Source: Pseudomonas wadenswilerensis (lineage in GTDB: Bacteria; Pseudomonadota; Gammaproteobacteria; Pseudomonadales; Pseudomonadaceae). From it: a stretch of 64,000 nt of DNA. The notes under the pieces are model-generated. The model was not told where the DNA came from and did not search any database. It worked only from the letters and a program-made list of their open reading frames with translations. The stretch covers positions 62,001 to 126,000 of the forward strand of contig NZ_UIDD01000003.1 in the NCBI RefSeq assembly GCF_900497695.1, read 5' to 3'. The position numbers and the translations under genes are program-made. Shown here in pieces: positions 27,786 through 36,029 of the stretch; positions within the stretch are counted from its first letter, which is position 1; the number at the start of each line of letters is the position of its first letter.

Positions 27786-29201
27786 ATGGACTACGTTGTG
27801 AGCTTCCTTTCGATCGAGTTCGGCCTCTGCTTCACACTGTTTTTCATCGTCTACTGGAGCCTGTGCTGGAGCGTTCGCCTGCAGAACGTCCTGCTGCTGG
27901 CGGCCAGTTACGCACTGGTGGCCAGTTTCAGCTTCAACTCCCTGTATATCCTGCTGGGCTACAGCGCCCTGGTGTACCTGCTCGGCCTGGTCGGTGAGCG
28001 GTATCCCGGGCGGCGCTTCAGCTATTTGCTGGTGTTGCTGCTGGTGCTGGGCTGCTTCTATCTGTTCAAGTATCAGGAGTTCTTTGTCGGCGGCGTGCAG
28101 GGTGCCCTGGCCAGTGCCGGGCTGGATGTGTCACTGCCGGTGCTGGAAGTGCTGGTGCCGATCGGCCTGTCGTTCTACGCCTTTCACTCGGTCAGCTACC
28201 TGGTGTCGATCAACCGCCGCGAGATGCCCTCGGCTTCGCCGTTCGACCTGGCCCTGTACCTGGCGTTCTTCCCCAGCCTGATTGCCGGCCCGGTCAACCG
28301 CGCCAGCCACATGCTGGCGCAGATTCGCACCAGCGGTATCCGTGAGGTGCTGGAGCCGCAACGGGCTTTGGGCCTGATCGCCCTGGCGGTGGTCAAGCTG
28401 TTCTTTTGCAGCGCCTGGCTGGCCAGCGAGTGGGTCGACCCGGTGTTTGAAACGCCGGGCAGCTATTCGCCCGAGCAGATCCTGCTGAGCGTGTATGGCT
28501 ACAGCTTCCTGATCTATTTCAACTTCAGCGGCTACACCAACCTGGTCACCGGCATTGCCTTGCTGCTGGGCTTCCGCCTGCCCGAGAACTTCAATGCGCC
28601 CTATGCCGCGCACAACCTCAAGGAATTCTGGGGCCGCTGGCATATCAGCCTGTCGCTGTTCATTCGCGACTATGTCTACATCCCCCTGGGCGGTAACCGC
28701 CAGGGCGTGTGGCGCGGCAACCTGAACATGCTGCTGGCGATGCTGGTTTCCGGGCTGTGGCACGGGGCGAGCATCAACTTCATCATCTGGGGCGCGTTGC
28801 ACGGTATCGGCCTGGCGCTGTACAAGGCCTCGACCTACATCCTGCCGCAGCCGATGCGCTGGCCGGGGGCCGGTTTGGCGGCGCGTCTGCTGACCTTCCA
28901 CTATGTGGCCTTCGCCTGGATCTTCTTCCGCAGTGCGAGCCTTGATGAAGCCGTGGACATGCTCGCCGGAATCGGCGGGCTGAGCCTGGATGGATTGTTC
29001 TCCAGTACCGGCCTGCTGTTGCTGGTGAGCGTGCTGTATGTGGCTGTCTACCCGCAGTTGCTGGTGCTCCTGCGTCAGTTCTTTGCAGCGACCACGCGCT
29101 TGCCTTGGCAGTTGTATCCGATACCGCTGGGGTTGTTCGTTTCCTTGGTTATTTTTGCTTCGCAATCGGGCGTGCCGGGGTTCATCTATGCAAGTTTCTA
29201 A
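27786..29201 (+). CDS. MBOAT-family O-acyltransferase (AlgI-like)
   Basis: 471 residues from ATG 27786. About ten membrane spans. The MBOAT core is visible: FFPSLIAGPVNR, NFNAPYAAHNLKEFWGRWHI and the catalytic histidine in SGLWHGASINFIIWG (around residue 325). AlgI, PatA and DltB relatives transfer acetyl groups across the membrane to polysaccharide or peptidoglycan. Two SGNH proteins follow with overlaps of 14 and 1 bases, and together they form a compact acetylation module. The acceptor is unknown. Confidence 0.87.
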   Translation: MDYVVSFLSIEFGLCFTLFFIVYWSLCWSVRLQNVLLLAASYALVASFSFNSLYILLGYSALVYLLGLVGERYPGRRFSYLLVLLLVLGCFYLFKYQEFFVGGVQGALASAGLDVSLPVLEVLVPIGLSFYAFHSVSYLVSINRREMPSASPFDLALYLAFFPSLIAGPVNRASHMLAQIRTSGIREVLEPQRALGLIALAVVKLFFCSAWLASEWVDPVFETPGSYSPEQILLSVYGYSFLIYFNFSGYTNLVTGIALLLGFRLPENFNAPYAAHNLKEFWGRWHISLSLFIRDYVYIPLGGNRQGVWRGNLNMLLAMLVSGLWHGASINFIIWGALHGIGLALYKASTYILPQPMRWPGAGLAARLLTFHYVAFAWIFFRSASLDEAVDMLAGIGGLSLDGLFSSTGLLLLVSVLYVAVYPQLLVLLRQFFAATTRLPWQLYPIPLGLFVSLVIFASQSGVPGFIYASF

Positions 29202-30324
29202 TGCCGGTCGTTTGATGTCCTCGCAAGCGGGCGCGGCCAAGGCGTTGTACGCCATCGTCATCACCACGCTGCTGTTGTTCTGGCTGAACCAGGATTCGAT
29301 CAGCCTCTATTGCCAGCAGAAATATCACCAGAGCTGCGAGCTGCCGGTGCTCGGGCAAAGCCCGGCCTGGCGCCTGGGTGGCAACCTGACCCACGCCTTG
29401 GGCGATGCCCGCGACAGTTTTGTCGATAGCCTGGAAAAACGTAACGAGCCGGTACTGGTGGCCAAGGTCGAGGCCAGCGATACGGTCGAGCTGCCGGCGC
29501 CGACCCGGGTGGTTCCGGTGCACCTGGGCAAGCCGCCAGCTACCGCGCAGGTAGCGGTCAGCAAGCCGGTCGTAGTCCAGGTGGCGGCACCTGCTGCGCC
29601 CGTTGCTGCGCCGGTGACCCAACCTGCGGCCCAGGTTGCCCAGGCGCCGCTGCAAGCGGGCACCGTTGTGTCCCTGGCGGCCGGTGATGAAGTGTTCCTG
29701 GTCGGCGACTCGCTGATGCAGGGCGTCGCCCCGCACCTGGCCAACAGCCTGCGCAAGCGCTACCAGATCAAGAGCGTCAACCTCAGCAAGCAAAGCACCG
29801 GCCTTGCCTATCCGGGGTTCTTCAACTGGCCGCAGACCGTGGCCAAGACCCTGGAAAGCGAGCCGAACATTCGCCTGATGGTGATCTTCCTCGGCCCCAA
29901 TGACCCGTGGGACATGCCCCAGGGCAAGGGCAAGCCGTTCCTGCGCTTCAAGTCGCCGGAGTGGGAAGTCACCTATCGCCAGCGCATCGATTCGATTCTT
30001 GACCAGGCCCGTGCGCACAATGTGCAGGTGATCTGGGTCGGGCCGCCGAACATGCAGAAGCCCAAGCTGTCTACGGCCATGGCTTATCTGAGCGGGTTGT
30101 ACGAGCAACAGACCGGCCTGTACCAACAGCACTACGTTTCGGCCAACCCGGCACTCGGTTACAACGACGACAGCTTCTCCGCTACTTTGCAGAACAGCCA
30201 GGGCAAACGGATCAAGACCCGGGTCGATGACGGCATCCATTTCACCACCACCGGACAGAAGCTGATCTCGGAACGGATTCTCTCGATGATCGCCTTTCCC
30301 GGCCTCACTGTAACGGGACACTGA
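29188..30324 (+). CDS. SGNH-fold acetyltransferase/esterase (DUF459-like), membrane-anchored
   Basis: 378 residues from ATG 29188, within the end of the MBOAT gene. One N-terminal membrane span (18-33), an Ala/Pro-rich linker (about 100-155), then a DUF459-like SGNH domain: GDSL at 173-176 with the nucleophile serine, GPND (block III) and DDGIHFTTTG holding the DxxH pair. Probably periplasmic and working on the same substrate as the MBOAT partner. Confidence 0.83.
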   Translation: MQVSNAGRLMSSQAGAAKALYAIVITTLLLFWLNQDSISLYCQQKYHQSCELPVLGQSPAWRLGGNLTHALGDARDSFVDSLEKRNEPVLVAKVEASDTVELPAPTRVVPVHLGKPPATAQVAVSKPVVVQVAAPAAPVAAPVTQPAAQVAQAPLQAGTVVSLAAGDEVFLVGDSLMQGVAPHLANSLRKRYQIKSVNLSKQSTGLAYPGFFNWPQTVAKTLESEPNIRLMVIFLGPNDPWDMPQGKGKPFLRFKSPEWEVTYRQRIDSILDQARAHNVQVIWVGPPNMQKPKLSTAMAYLSGLYEQQTGLYQQHYVSANPALGYNDDSFSATLQNSQGKRIKTRVDDGIHFTTTGQKLISERILSMIAFPGLTVTGH

Positions 30325-31529
30325 TGCGTCGACTGCACAACATTCTGGGATTGGCCCTGCTGATCTGCGCGCTGCCGGGCTGTAGCCCGGTGGCGGCGGT
30401 CAATACCACGGCCAGGCCAGCCAATACGGCGGCCAAGGCCCCGGTCAACCGCGTCGATGGCAACCTGGCGGTACTGGCGGGCAAGTTCAAGAACGCCAAC
30501 CGCGCGCCGGTCAATATCATTCAGTTCGGCGACTCGCACACCGCTGCCGATCTGTTCAGTGGCGAGATGCGCCGCCTGCTGCAAGCGCGATATGGCGACG
30601 GCGGTATCGGCCTGATCGCCGCCACGCCGGTGCCGGGCACCCGCTACGACCAGGTTATCCTCAAAGCCGCCAAGCGCCAGTGGGAGCTGGTGTCGGCGCG
30701 TAATCAGCAGAGCACGCAGTTCCCGCTCGGCGGTTACTTGTCGGTGCCGATGGCGGCCAACCCCAGCGTACGCATCGAGGCCCGTGAACCTGGTGCCCAA
30801 CGTTATCGCGTGCAGGCGCTGTACCAGGCGCGGGAGAACAGTACCCTGGTGCTGCGCGACGGTCGTGGACGCAACCAGCGCATGCTGGCGGCAACCGGCG
30901 GGCAATGGCGCTTCGGCCCGCAGGTCGGCAACCTCGGTCTGCCGCTGGACCTGACCCTCAACGGCCGTCCCGGCACCGTGCTGGGGGGGTGGTACATCCA
31001 GGGCCAGAAGAATGCCGGGGTGATCTATTCGGCGCTGGGTATCAACGGCGCGCGTCTTGAGGTGCAGGACAAATGGCAGGCCGGCTGGCAGGACAACCTC
31101 AAGACCTTGCGGCCGGACCTGGTGATCCTCGCCTACGGCACCAACGAAGCCTTCGATGACACCCTCGATCTCAACCTGTACCAGACGCAACTGCGCAATA
31201 CCCTCAAGCGCCTGCGCCAGGACCTGCCGCGGGCGGTGGTGCTGCTGGTTGGTCCGCCGGACTCGATCAAGCAGCGCAAGGCCCGCAGTTGCGCCGCGCG
31301 CCAGCCGCAGCAACTGGCCCAGGTGATCCGCATCCAGCGCCAGGCAGCCAAGCAGGCCAATGCCCTGTTCTGGGACTGGCAGGCGTATATGGGCGGACAG
31401 TGTTCGATTGCCGGCTGGCAGGCTTCAGGCTTGGCCCGTGGCGATCTGGTGCACCTGACGGCGGACGGCTACAAGAAAAGCGCGGTCGGCCTGCACGACT
31501 TTTTGCGCACGCAGCTGGGCTTGAAGTAG
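30324..31529 (+). CDS. SGNH/GDSL-family lipoprotein
   Basis: 401 residues, starting within the stop of the previous gene. A lipobox ALPGCS ends at Cys20, so it should be a lipoprotein. SGNH blocks are seen: FGDSH (68-72), YGTNEAF and the catalytic pair in DLVHLTADGY near the C-terminus. Two SGNH proteins with one MBOAT is unusual and suggests two acceptors or separate transfer and removal of acetyl groups. Confidence 0.83.
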   Translation: MRRLHNILGLALLICALPGCSPVAAVNTTARPANTAAKAPVNRVDGNLAVLAGKFKNANRAPVNIIQFGDSHTAADLFSGEMRRLLQARYGDGGIGLIAATPVPGTRYDQVILKAAKRQWELVSARNQQSTQFPLGGYLSVPMAANPSVRIEAREPGAQRYRVQALYQARENSTLVLRDGRGRNQRMLAATGGQWRFGPQVGNLGLPLDLTLNGRPGTVLGGWYIQGQKNAGVIYSALGINGARLEVQDKWQAGWQDNLKTLRPDLVILAYGTNEAFDDTLDLNLYQTQLRNTLKRLRQDLPRAVVLLVGPPDSIKQRKARSCAARQPQQLAQVIRIQRQAAKQANALFWDWQAYMGGQCSIAGWQASGLARGDLVHLTADGYKKSAVGLHDFLRTQLGLK

Positions 31530-31543
31530 GGCAGAAAAAAGCA

Positions 31544-31638
31544 GAGGCGGGGACGACTCCGGGTTGGCTTGCGGCGCCCCATGAAGTCGTCTTCCCGCCT
31601 CCTAATAGAGGCAAATCCGGGTGCATGAAGCTGCACCC
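31544..31638. other. Strong RNA stems in a convergent intergenic region
   Basis: Between the convergent SGNH gene (stop 31529) and ribB (stop 31742) lies a 15-bp stem with a 2-base bulge (GAGGCGGG+GACGACT at 31544-31558 with AGTCGTC-TT-CCCGCCTC at 31585-31601), then a perfect 7-bp hairpin GGGTGCA/TGCACCC at 31619-31638. No protein frame of interest is present. They may serve as a shared terminator or be part of a small RNA. Confidence 0.5.
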
Positions 31639-31741
31639 GCTCAGCACGATGCGACTGCCTTGAATCAGCCGCGATTCACTCCTCTGCATTCACCTTAGTA
31701 GCTGTCTGCAGGGCTGTAAATTTTCTCGAACAGAATATTTT

Positions 31742-32392
31742 TCAGGCGCTTTCCAGGGCGGGAGTCAAGGCTGCCTGGCGGTAACGGGCCAACTCGTCGA
31801 TGGTCAGTACCGGCAGCGAATGCAGCCTGGCGTACTCTGCCACCTGTTCGCCACGGGCCATGCTGCCATCGGGGTTCATCAGCTCGCAGAGGACCGCTGC
31901 CGGACGCAGGCCAGCCAGGCGGGCGAGGTCTACCGAGCCTTCGGTGTGGCCACGACGGGTGAGCACGCCGCCATCGCGTGAGCGCAGCGGGAACACGTGG
32001 CCGGGGCTGACGATGCGCAGGTCTGCGCGGGTCGAGTCCAGCGCTGCCTGGATGGTGGTGATGCGGTCCTGGGCCGACACGCCCGTGGATACACCTTCAG
32101 CGGCTTCGATGGTCACAGTGAAACCGGTGCCATGGCGGGCGCGGTTGTTCGGCACCATCGGTGCCAGCGACAGCTCGTCAACGGTGATTTCATCCAGGCA
32201 CAGGCAGACGATGCCGCTGCAATCACGGATCATCATGGCCATGGTCTGCAGGCTGATGTTTTCGGCGGCGGCGATGATATCCGCCTCGTCCTCGCGGTCG
32301 TCGTCATCGAGCAACAGCACGGGTTTACCGGCCTGATAGGCAGCGACGGCGGCAGCGACGTTAGGGAATTGCTTGCGGTGCAAAGGGGACAT
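31742..32392 (-). CDS. ribB: 3,4-dihydroxy-2-butanone-4-phosphate synthase (stand-alone)
   Basis: 216 residues from ATG 32392, with GAGGAG 7 bases upstream; the frame extends to 32458 without a better start. The site is complete: DDDDREDEADI, TGVSAQDRITTI, SPGHVFPL, RRGHTEGSVDLARL. It repeats the activity of the RibBA N-terminal domain but is under an FMN riboswitch, so it is the flavin-responsive copy. Confidence 0.95.
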   Translation of the reverse strand: MSPLHRKQFPNVAAAVAAYQAGKPVLLLDDDDREDEADIIAAAENISLQTMAMMIRDCSGIVCLCLDEITVDELSLAPMVPNNRARHGTGFTVTIEAAEGVSTGVSAQDRITTIQAALDSTRADLRIVSPGHVFPLRSRDGGVLTRRGHTEGSVDLARLAGLRPAAVLCELMNPDGSMARGEQVAEYARLHSLPVLTIDELARYRQAALTPALESA

Positions 32393-32442
32393 GAAACGCT
32401 CCTCGTAAGTGATCGATGAACGTTTCAGGGCGAACAAAATGC

Positions 32443-32460
32443 GTGCGCCAGGGCGCACGA
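32443..32460 (-). terminator. Intrinsic terminator of the ribB riboswitch
   Basis: Perfect 8-bp stem CGTGCGCC/GGCGCACG around a 2-base loop, followed on the minus strand by CATTTTGTT. It lies between the RFN aptamer and the ribB start, the expected place for a transcription-terminating expression platform. Confidence 0.75.
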
Positions 32461-32474
32461 TGGCCCTGACCTGA

Positions 32475-32612
32475 CGCCTTCTTTCATCCGGACTATGACC
32501 GTCGGCTCTGGAGTCTCACCAGATCTGCTGACCCTCGACCAAAGGCCGAGGCGCTCGCGGGCTCATCTTTCGATTTACCGCCGGTGGGGACTTTCACCCC
32601 GCCCTGAAGACC
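32475..32612 (-). promoter_or_regulatory. FMN riboswitch (RFN element)
   Basis: Read on the minus strand it carries the full set of RFN hallmarks: TTCAGGGCGGGGTGAAAGTC followed by CCCACCGGCGGTAAAT, AGCCCGCGAGC, TCAGCAGATCTGGTGAGACT, CCGACGGTCATAGTCCGGAT and GAAAGAAGG. FMN binding should stop ribB expression through the terminator at 32443-32460. Confidence 0.95.
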
Positions 32613-32681
32613 GTGCAAGCATACATCAGGGTGCCATCATGCTTGCAAGCCTCAGGGCTACGACCTAGGTCTAAGCCGGGC

Positions 32682-33770
32682 TTAAAGGCCCAGGGCGTAA
32701 TCCAGGTAGCCAGGGTAGGCCTTGCGCCAGTCGTCCTGGAAGGTGTGGCCTTCAGGGTGTTCGTGGCTCTGCACCTTGTTGTTGCTGGCGAAGGCTTTTT
32801 CGGTGGTGGCGGTCAGTTGCAGGTTGCTTTCATGCTCCTGTGCACCATGAACCACGACCAGGCGCTTGTCCTTGGCCTTCTGCACGGTGAACGGGATCTT
32901 GAAGCCGCCCGGCGACAGCAGCACGGCGCCGCTGTAGTTCTGCGGGTACTGGGCGATCAGGTGCGCGGCGTGTTCGGCGCCTTGCGAGAAGCCGATCAGG
33001 GCAACTTTCGAGCGGTCGATGCGGGTGTCTTTTTCCAGCTTCTTCAGGGCCGCGGCCACCGCTTGCTCGGTCGGCTCGACCGATTGCCGCTGCCACATGA
33101 ACTGATGCTCGTCGCGTTTGAGGGTGCCGTTCAGGGCCACCAGCACGGCCTTGTCGCCCACCAGGTCGGCGCGCATGTTGGTGCCCTTGACGCCTTCGGT
33201 GCCGAAACCGGCCAGCCATACCACCACTGGCCAGCCGCCAGCCGGCGCCTTGCCTTCAGGAATGCTGAACGCAGCGAGGCCGGCGTCCTTGGCCTGGGTC
33301 GGGTAGTTCTTCTCGGCGGCTTGCAGCAGCTTCTGGTAGGCCGGGTCTTTCTGCATCGGCTCCAGTTCGTCGTCTTCCTTGAGGATCACCGCTTGCCAGA
33401 AGCCGCGCTCACGCGCCTGGTCGAGGTATTGCGCGGCCAGTTCCGGGCTGTCCATGGACGACAGCGCGGCAGCGGCCTGGTAAGAGGCGAAGGCGTTCTT
33501 CGGGTCCAGGCGGGCGGCGGTCAGATAGAAGGCCAGGGCGCCGGCATAGTTGTCGTGCTCGCTCTTTTCCTTGTCACCGGCATCCATGAACTCGGCCGGG
33601 GTGGCGTCGTTGAGGTACAGGTTGGCCATGGCGGCCATGCCTTGCCAGCGGCCCTTGTGCACGGCCTGGTCGGTGGCTTCGTCGGCGTAGGCACTGGCGG
33701 CGGTGAGACTGAGGCCGGCCAGCAGGCCGAAGGAGCAGAGATGCAAGCGGGTAGCTGTCAGCAATGACAT
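32682..33770 (-). CDS. Secreted alpha/beta hydrolase with TPR-like N-terminal region
   Basis: 362 residues from ATG 33770; an extended frame to 34442 runs antisense to rtcR and is rejected. A signal peptide (FGLLAGLSLTAASAYA) is followed by a TPR-like helical part (about 30-135, ALAFYLTAARLDPKNAFASY) and a dienelactone-hydrolase-like domain with nucleophile elbow GFSQGAEHA and the histidine in HPEGHTF. Substrate unknown; the fused N-terminus is uncommon for this family. Confidence 0.78.
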   Translation of the reverse strand: MSLLTATRLHLCSFGLLAGLSLTAASAYADEATDQAVHKGRWQGMAAMANLYLNDATPAEFMDAGDKEKSEHDNYAGALAFYLTAARLDPKNAFASYQAAAALSSMDSPELAAQYLDQARERGFWQAVILKEDDELEPMQKDPAYQKLLQAAEKNYPTQAKDAGLAAFSIPEGKAPAGGWPVVVWLAGFGTEGVKGTNMRADLVGDKAVLVALNGTLKRDEHQFMWQRQSVEPTEQAVAAALKKLEKDTRIDRSKVALIGFSQGAEHAAHLIAQYPQNYSGAVLLSPGGFKIPFTVQKAKDKRLVVVHGAQEHESNLQLTATTEKAFASNNKVQSHEHPEGHTFQDDWRKAYPGYLDYALGL

Positions 33771-33840
33771 GGCCGAGAGTCCTTTTTCGGTAGTGCTCGG
33801 CCAGATGCGGCCGAAGAGGGCGCGAATTCTAGCACCCTGT

Positions 33841-35433
33841 TCAACCCTTGAGTTGATTCCATTCCAGGCCAAAGCGCGCCAGGTATTTGCGCAGGCGGTC
33901 GGCGTCGTTGGGCTTTTCTTTTTCCTGGCGTGATACATCGAACAGCTGGCGTCCGGCTTCGGACAAAGTGCGGGCGTTGCGGCAAACCTTGAGTACGGCC
34001 TGCAGTTGCAGGCGGTCGAACTGGTCCAGCGCCTTGTCGCCGAGCAGCGCGTCGAGCGGGTCCGCTCCCTGCGCCAGGCCCCAGGCGCGCTGCAGGCGCT
34101 CGATCTCCTCCAGCACCAGCGCTTCGTCGATACGCCCACTGTCGGCGAGGGTGGCCATGCGCGTGATCGAGGCCGACAGCTCGCGGAAGTTGCCGGCCCA
34201 GCGCGCTTGCGGCGAGTTGGCAAAGGCCAGGTAGCGACGCTTGGCCTCCAGGTTGAAGCGCACCTGGCGGTTCTGTTCGCGGGCATGGCGCTGCAGTTCG
34301 AAATCAATGTTCGGCTCGATGTCCTCCCTGCGCCCGGCCAGCCCCGGCAACTCGAAGGTCCACAAGTTGATGCGTGCGTACAGGTCTTCGCGGAACAGCC
34401 CTTCGGCGACCCGGCTGCGCAGGTCGCGATGGGTACCGGCAATCAGCTGGAAGTCGCTCTCTACTTCGCGGTCCGAGCCCAGCGGGAAGAAGCGTTTTTC
34501 TTCGATGGCCTTGAGCAGCATGGCCTGCTCGTCGGCGCCCAGCTCGCCGATTTCATCAAGGAACAACATGCCGCCATCGGCTGCGCGCAGCAAACCTTCG
34601 CGGGCGTTCTGGGCACCGGTGAAGGCGCCTTTGCTGTGACCGAACAGTGCCGACATGGCGCCGTCACCGCGCAAGGTGGCGCAGTTCACTTCGACAAAGC
34701 GCCCCTCCAACTGGTGGCGAGCGCGCTTGAGTTCATAGATGCGCCGGGCCAGGAAGGATTTGCCCGCGCCGGTCGGGCCGACCAGCAGCATCGGCGCCCG
34801 CGAGCGCAGCGCCACACGTTCGATCTGCTCGATGGAGCGGTTGAAGGCGGCGTTCCGGGTGGCGATACCGGCCTTGAGAAAGTTCAGGCTGTCGGCTTGC
34901 TCGCGTTGAAAGCGCGAGGCGATGTGATCGTAGCGCGACAGGTCCAGGTCAATCAGCGTGCTGGTGCCGGCCGGGTCGGCCGTGTCTTCCTTGCCGCGGG
35001 CTGGCGAGGTCTGGATCAGCCGCGCCGGCAGGTAGCGCGCCTCGGTGAGCAGGAACCAGCAGATCTGCGCGACGTGGGTGCCGGTGGTGATGTGGACCAG
35101 GTAGTCCTCGTGCTCGGTATCGAACGGGTAGGCGCTGGCAAAATCGTGCAGGGCACCATAGACCTCCTCGAAGTCCCAGGGATTGCGCAGGACCATGGGC
35201 TGCAGGCGCACCTCGGTGTGTGGCGAGATGCTCTGGATGTCGTCACGTATGCGCTCGGCCAGGCCCAGATCGCGGGCGCTGGTGCCGTGGATCAGCTCCA
35301 GGCGATCGATCGGGGTTTGCGCTTGCTGGCACAGGCTGATGGTCGGGCGCCAGCGCTGCCAGCGCGCGGCGCCTTTGCCGTTGCGATCAAGGGTGGTACC
35401 GAGAAAACCGATGGCGACGCTACGCTTGCTCAT
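33841..35433 (-). CDS. rtcR: RtcR, sigma54-dependent activator of RNA-repair genes
   Basis: 530 residues. The N-terminal 180 residues form the CARF-type ligand domain (KRSVAIGFLGTTLDR, EDYLVHITTGTHVAQICWFL). The central AAA+ domain has Walker A GPTGAGKS (about 220-227), the sigma54-contact loop GAFTGA intact, and Walker B FLDEIGEL. A helical DNA-binding C-terminus follows. RtcR is divergent from slipin-rtcB-rlaP and should activate the sigma54 promoter at 35585-35600 upon a nucleotide signal from damaged RNA. Confidence 0.95.
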   Translation of the reverse strand: MSKRSVAIGFLGTTLDRNGKGAARWQRWRPTISLCQQAQTPIDRLELIHGTSARDLGLAERIRDDIQSISPHTEVRLQPMVLRNPWDFEEVYGALHDFASAYPFDTEHEDYLVHITTGTHVAQICWFLLTEARYLPARLIQTSPARGKEDTADPAGTSTLIDLDLSRYDHIASRFQREQADSLNFLKAGIATRNAAFNRSIEQIERVALRSRAPMLLVGPTGAGKSFLARRIYELKRARHQLEGRFVEVNCATLRGDGAMSALFGHSKGAFTGAQNAREGLLRAADGGMLFLDEIGELGADEQAMLLKAIEEKRFFPLGSDREVESDFQLIAGTHRDLRSRVAEGLFREDLYARINLWTFELPGLAGRREDIEPNIDFELQRHAREQNRQVRFNLEAKRRYLAFANSPQARWAGNFRELSASITRMATLADSGRIDEALVLEEIERLQRAWGLAQGADPLDALLGDKALDQFDRLQLQAVLKVCRNARTLSEAGRQLFDVSRQEKEKPNDADRLRKYLARFGLEWNQLKG

Positions 35434-35542
35434 TTCTATTTAGCTCAAAAGATAAATACCTATCTCATCATATATAAAAATCTTGTTTGTTGTGGGCTGA
35501 GAAATTTCATTTGCTTATGGTTGTTAAAATAAAATCCTTATA

Positions 35543-35555
35543 AATCAATAAGATA
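35543..35555 (+). promoter_or_regulatory. Possible IHF site upstream of the sigma54 promoter
   Basis: AATCAATAAGATA fits the IHF consensus WATCAANNNNTTR except at the last positions. It lies about 30 bases upstream of the -24 element in an AT-rich stretch (35445-35580) that contrasts with the GC-rich surroundings. IHF bending between enhancer and sigma54 promoter is usual; here it is inference from one match. Confidence 0.4.
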
Positions 35556-35584
35556 AAAATTTATTCTGTCTTTAACTCAAAACC

Positions 35585-35600
35585 TGGCACGCCCCTCGCA
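35585..35600 (+). promoter_or_regulatory. Sigma54 promoter of the slipin-rtcB-rlaP operon
   Basis: TGGCACGCCCCTCGCA matches the consensus TGGCACGNNNNTTGCA at all but one position, with the correct 10-base spacing between GG and GC. Transcription should start about 12 bases further on, near 35612, giving a leader of roughly 415 bases before the slipin start. Confidence 0.9.
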
Positions 35601-35611
35601 ATATCTCCCTC

Positions 35612-36005
35612 GACCGCATCGCCAAGCTGGCCAACGGGACGGGGTTTATGTCCCCGCCGGTGCACGAGCCCACCCCAGGTGTTGGTGTCGTGCATGCCGC
35701 CGCCGCAACGAGCAGTCGATAGCGTGGCTCCTCACGGAGACGCTGGTCTCGAGGCCTGACTCGAACCTTACATACCCTCCAAGGTATCTCGAATGTTGTA
35801 CCCGCCGGTGGGGCGTAGCCAGGGAAGGCTGCAAGGTGCGCACGGAGCGCACACGCCCACCGCCGATTTGCCCGGCTTGCCGGCCGGGCCCGGAGCAAGG
35901 CAGTTGCCGGACCGCAGGATGCGGTCAGTGGACAGGACGTCCCGGCAACTGACTCCTCCGGGCCACGCCCGCAGCGCTCGGCTCTTTGGCAGCACCGGCA
36001 CCAAG
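35612..36005 (+). ncRNA. Structured leader RNA of the RNA-repair operon (candidate)
   Basis: About 394 bases with no convincing protein frame but many strong helices on the plus strand. Clear ones: a hairpin AGCGT/ACGCT near 35722-35745; a three-way junction closed by CGGTGGGGCGT/ACGCCCACCG (35806-35816 with 35853-35862) holding hairpins AGCC/GGCT (35817-35830) and GTGCGC/GCGCAC (35836-35852); GCCCGGC/GCCGGGC (35870-35889); and a long stem GGCCCGGAG/CTCCGGGCC (35887-35895 with 35956-35964) around GTTGCCGG/CCGGCAAC (35903-35910 with 35942-35949) and ACCGCA/TGCGGT. Helices overlapping at 35887-35889 are mutually exclusive, so a switch is possible. No tRNA or Y RNA was recognised in it. Whether it is a free RNA, a leader or an RNA target is open. 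Confidence 0.6.
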
Positions 36006-36029
36006 GATTAATTGCACAGGATGATCAAG

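Noticed and set aside
32682..34442. Extended 586-residue start for the secreted hydrolase
   Set aside because: The added N-terminus runs through rtcR in another frame and lacks a ribosome-binding site; the ATG at 33770 gives a clean signal peptide.
34006..35532. 508-residue plus-strand frame over rtcR
   Set aside because: Antisense shadow; rtcR has Walker and GAFTGA motifs.
35748..35767. GGTTCGAGTC-like T-loop on the minus strand of the rtcB leader
   Set aside because: No acceptor or anticodon stem accompanies it, and it is on the strand opposite to the leader transcript.
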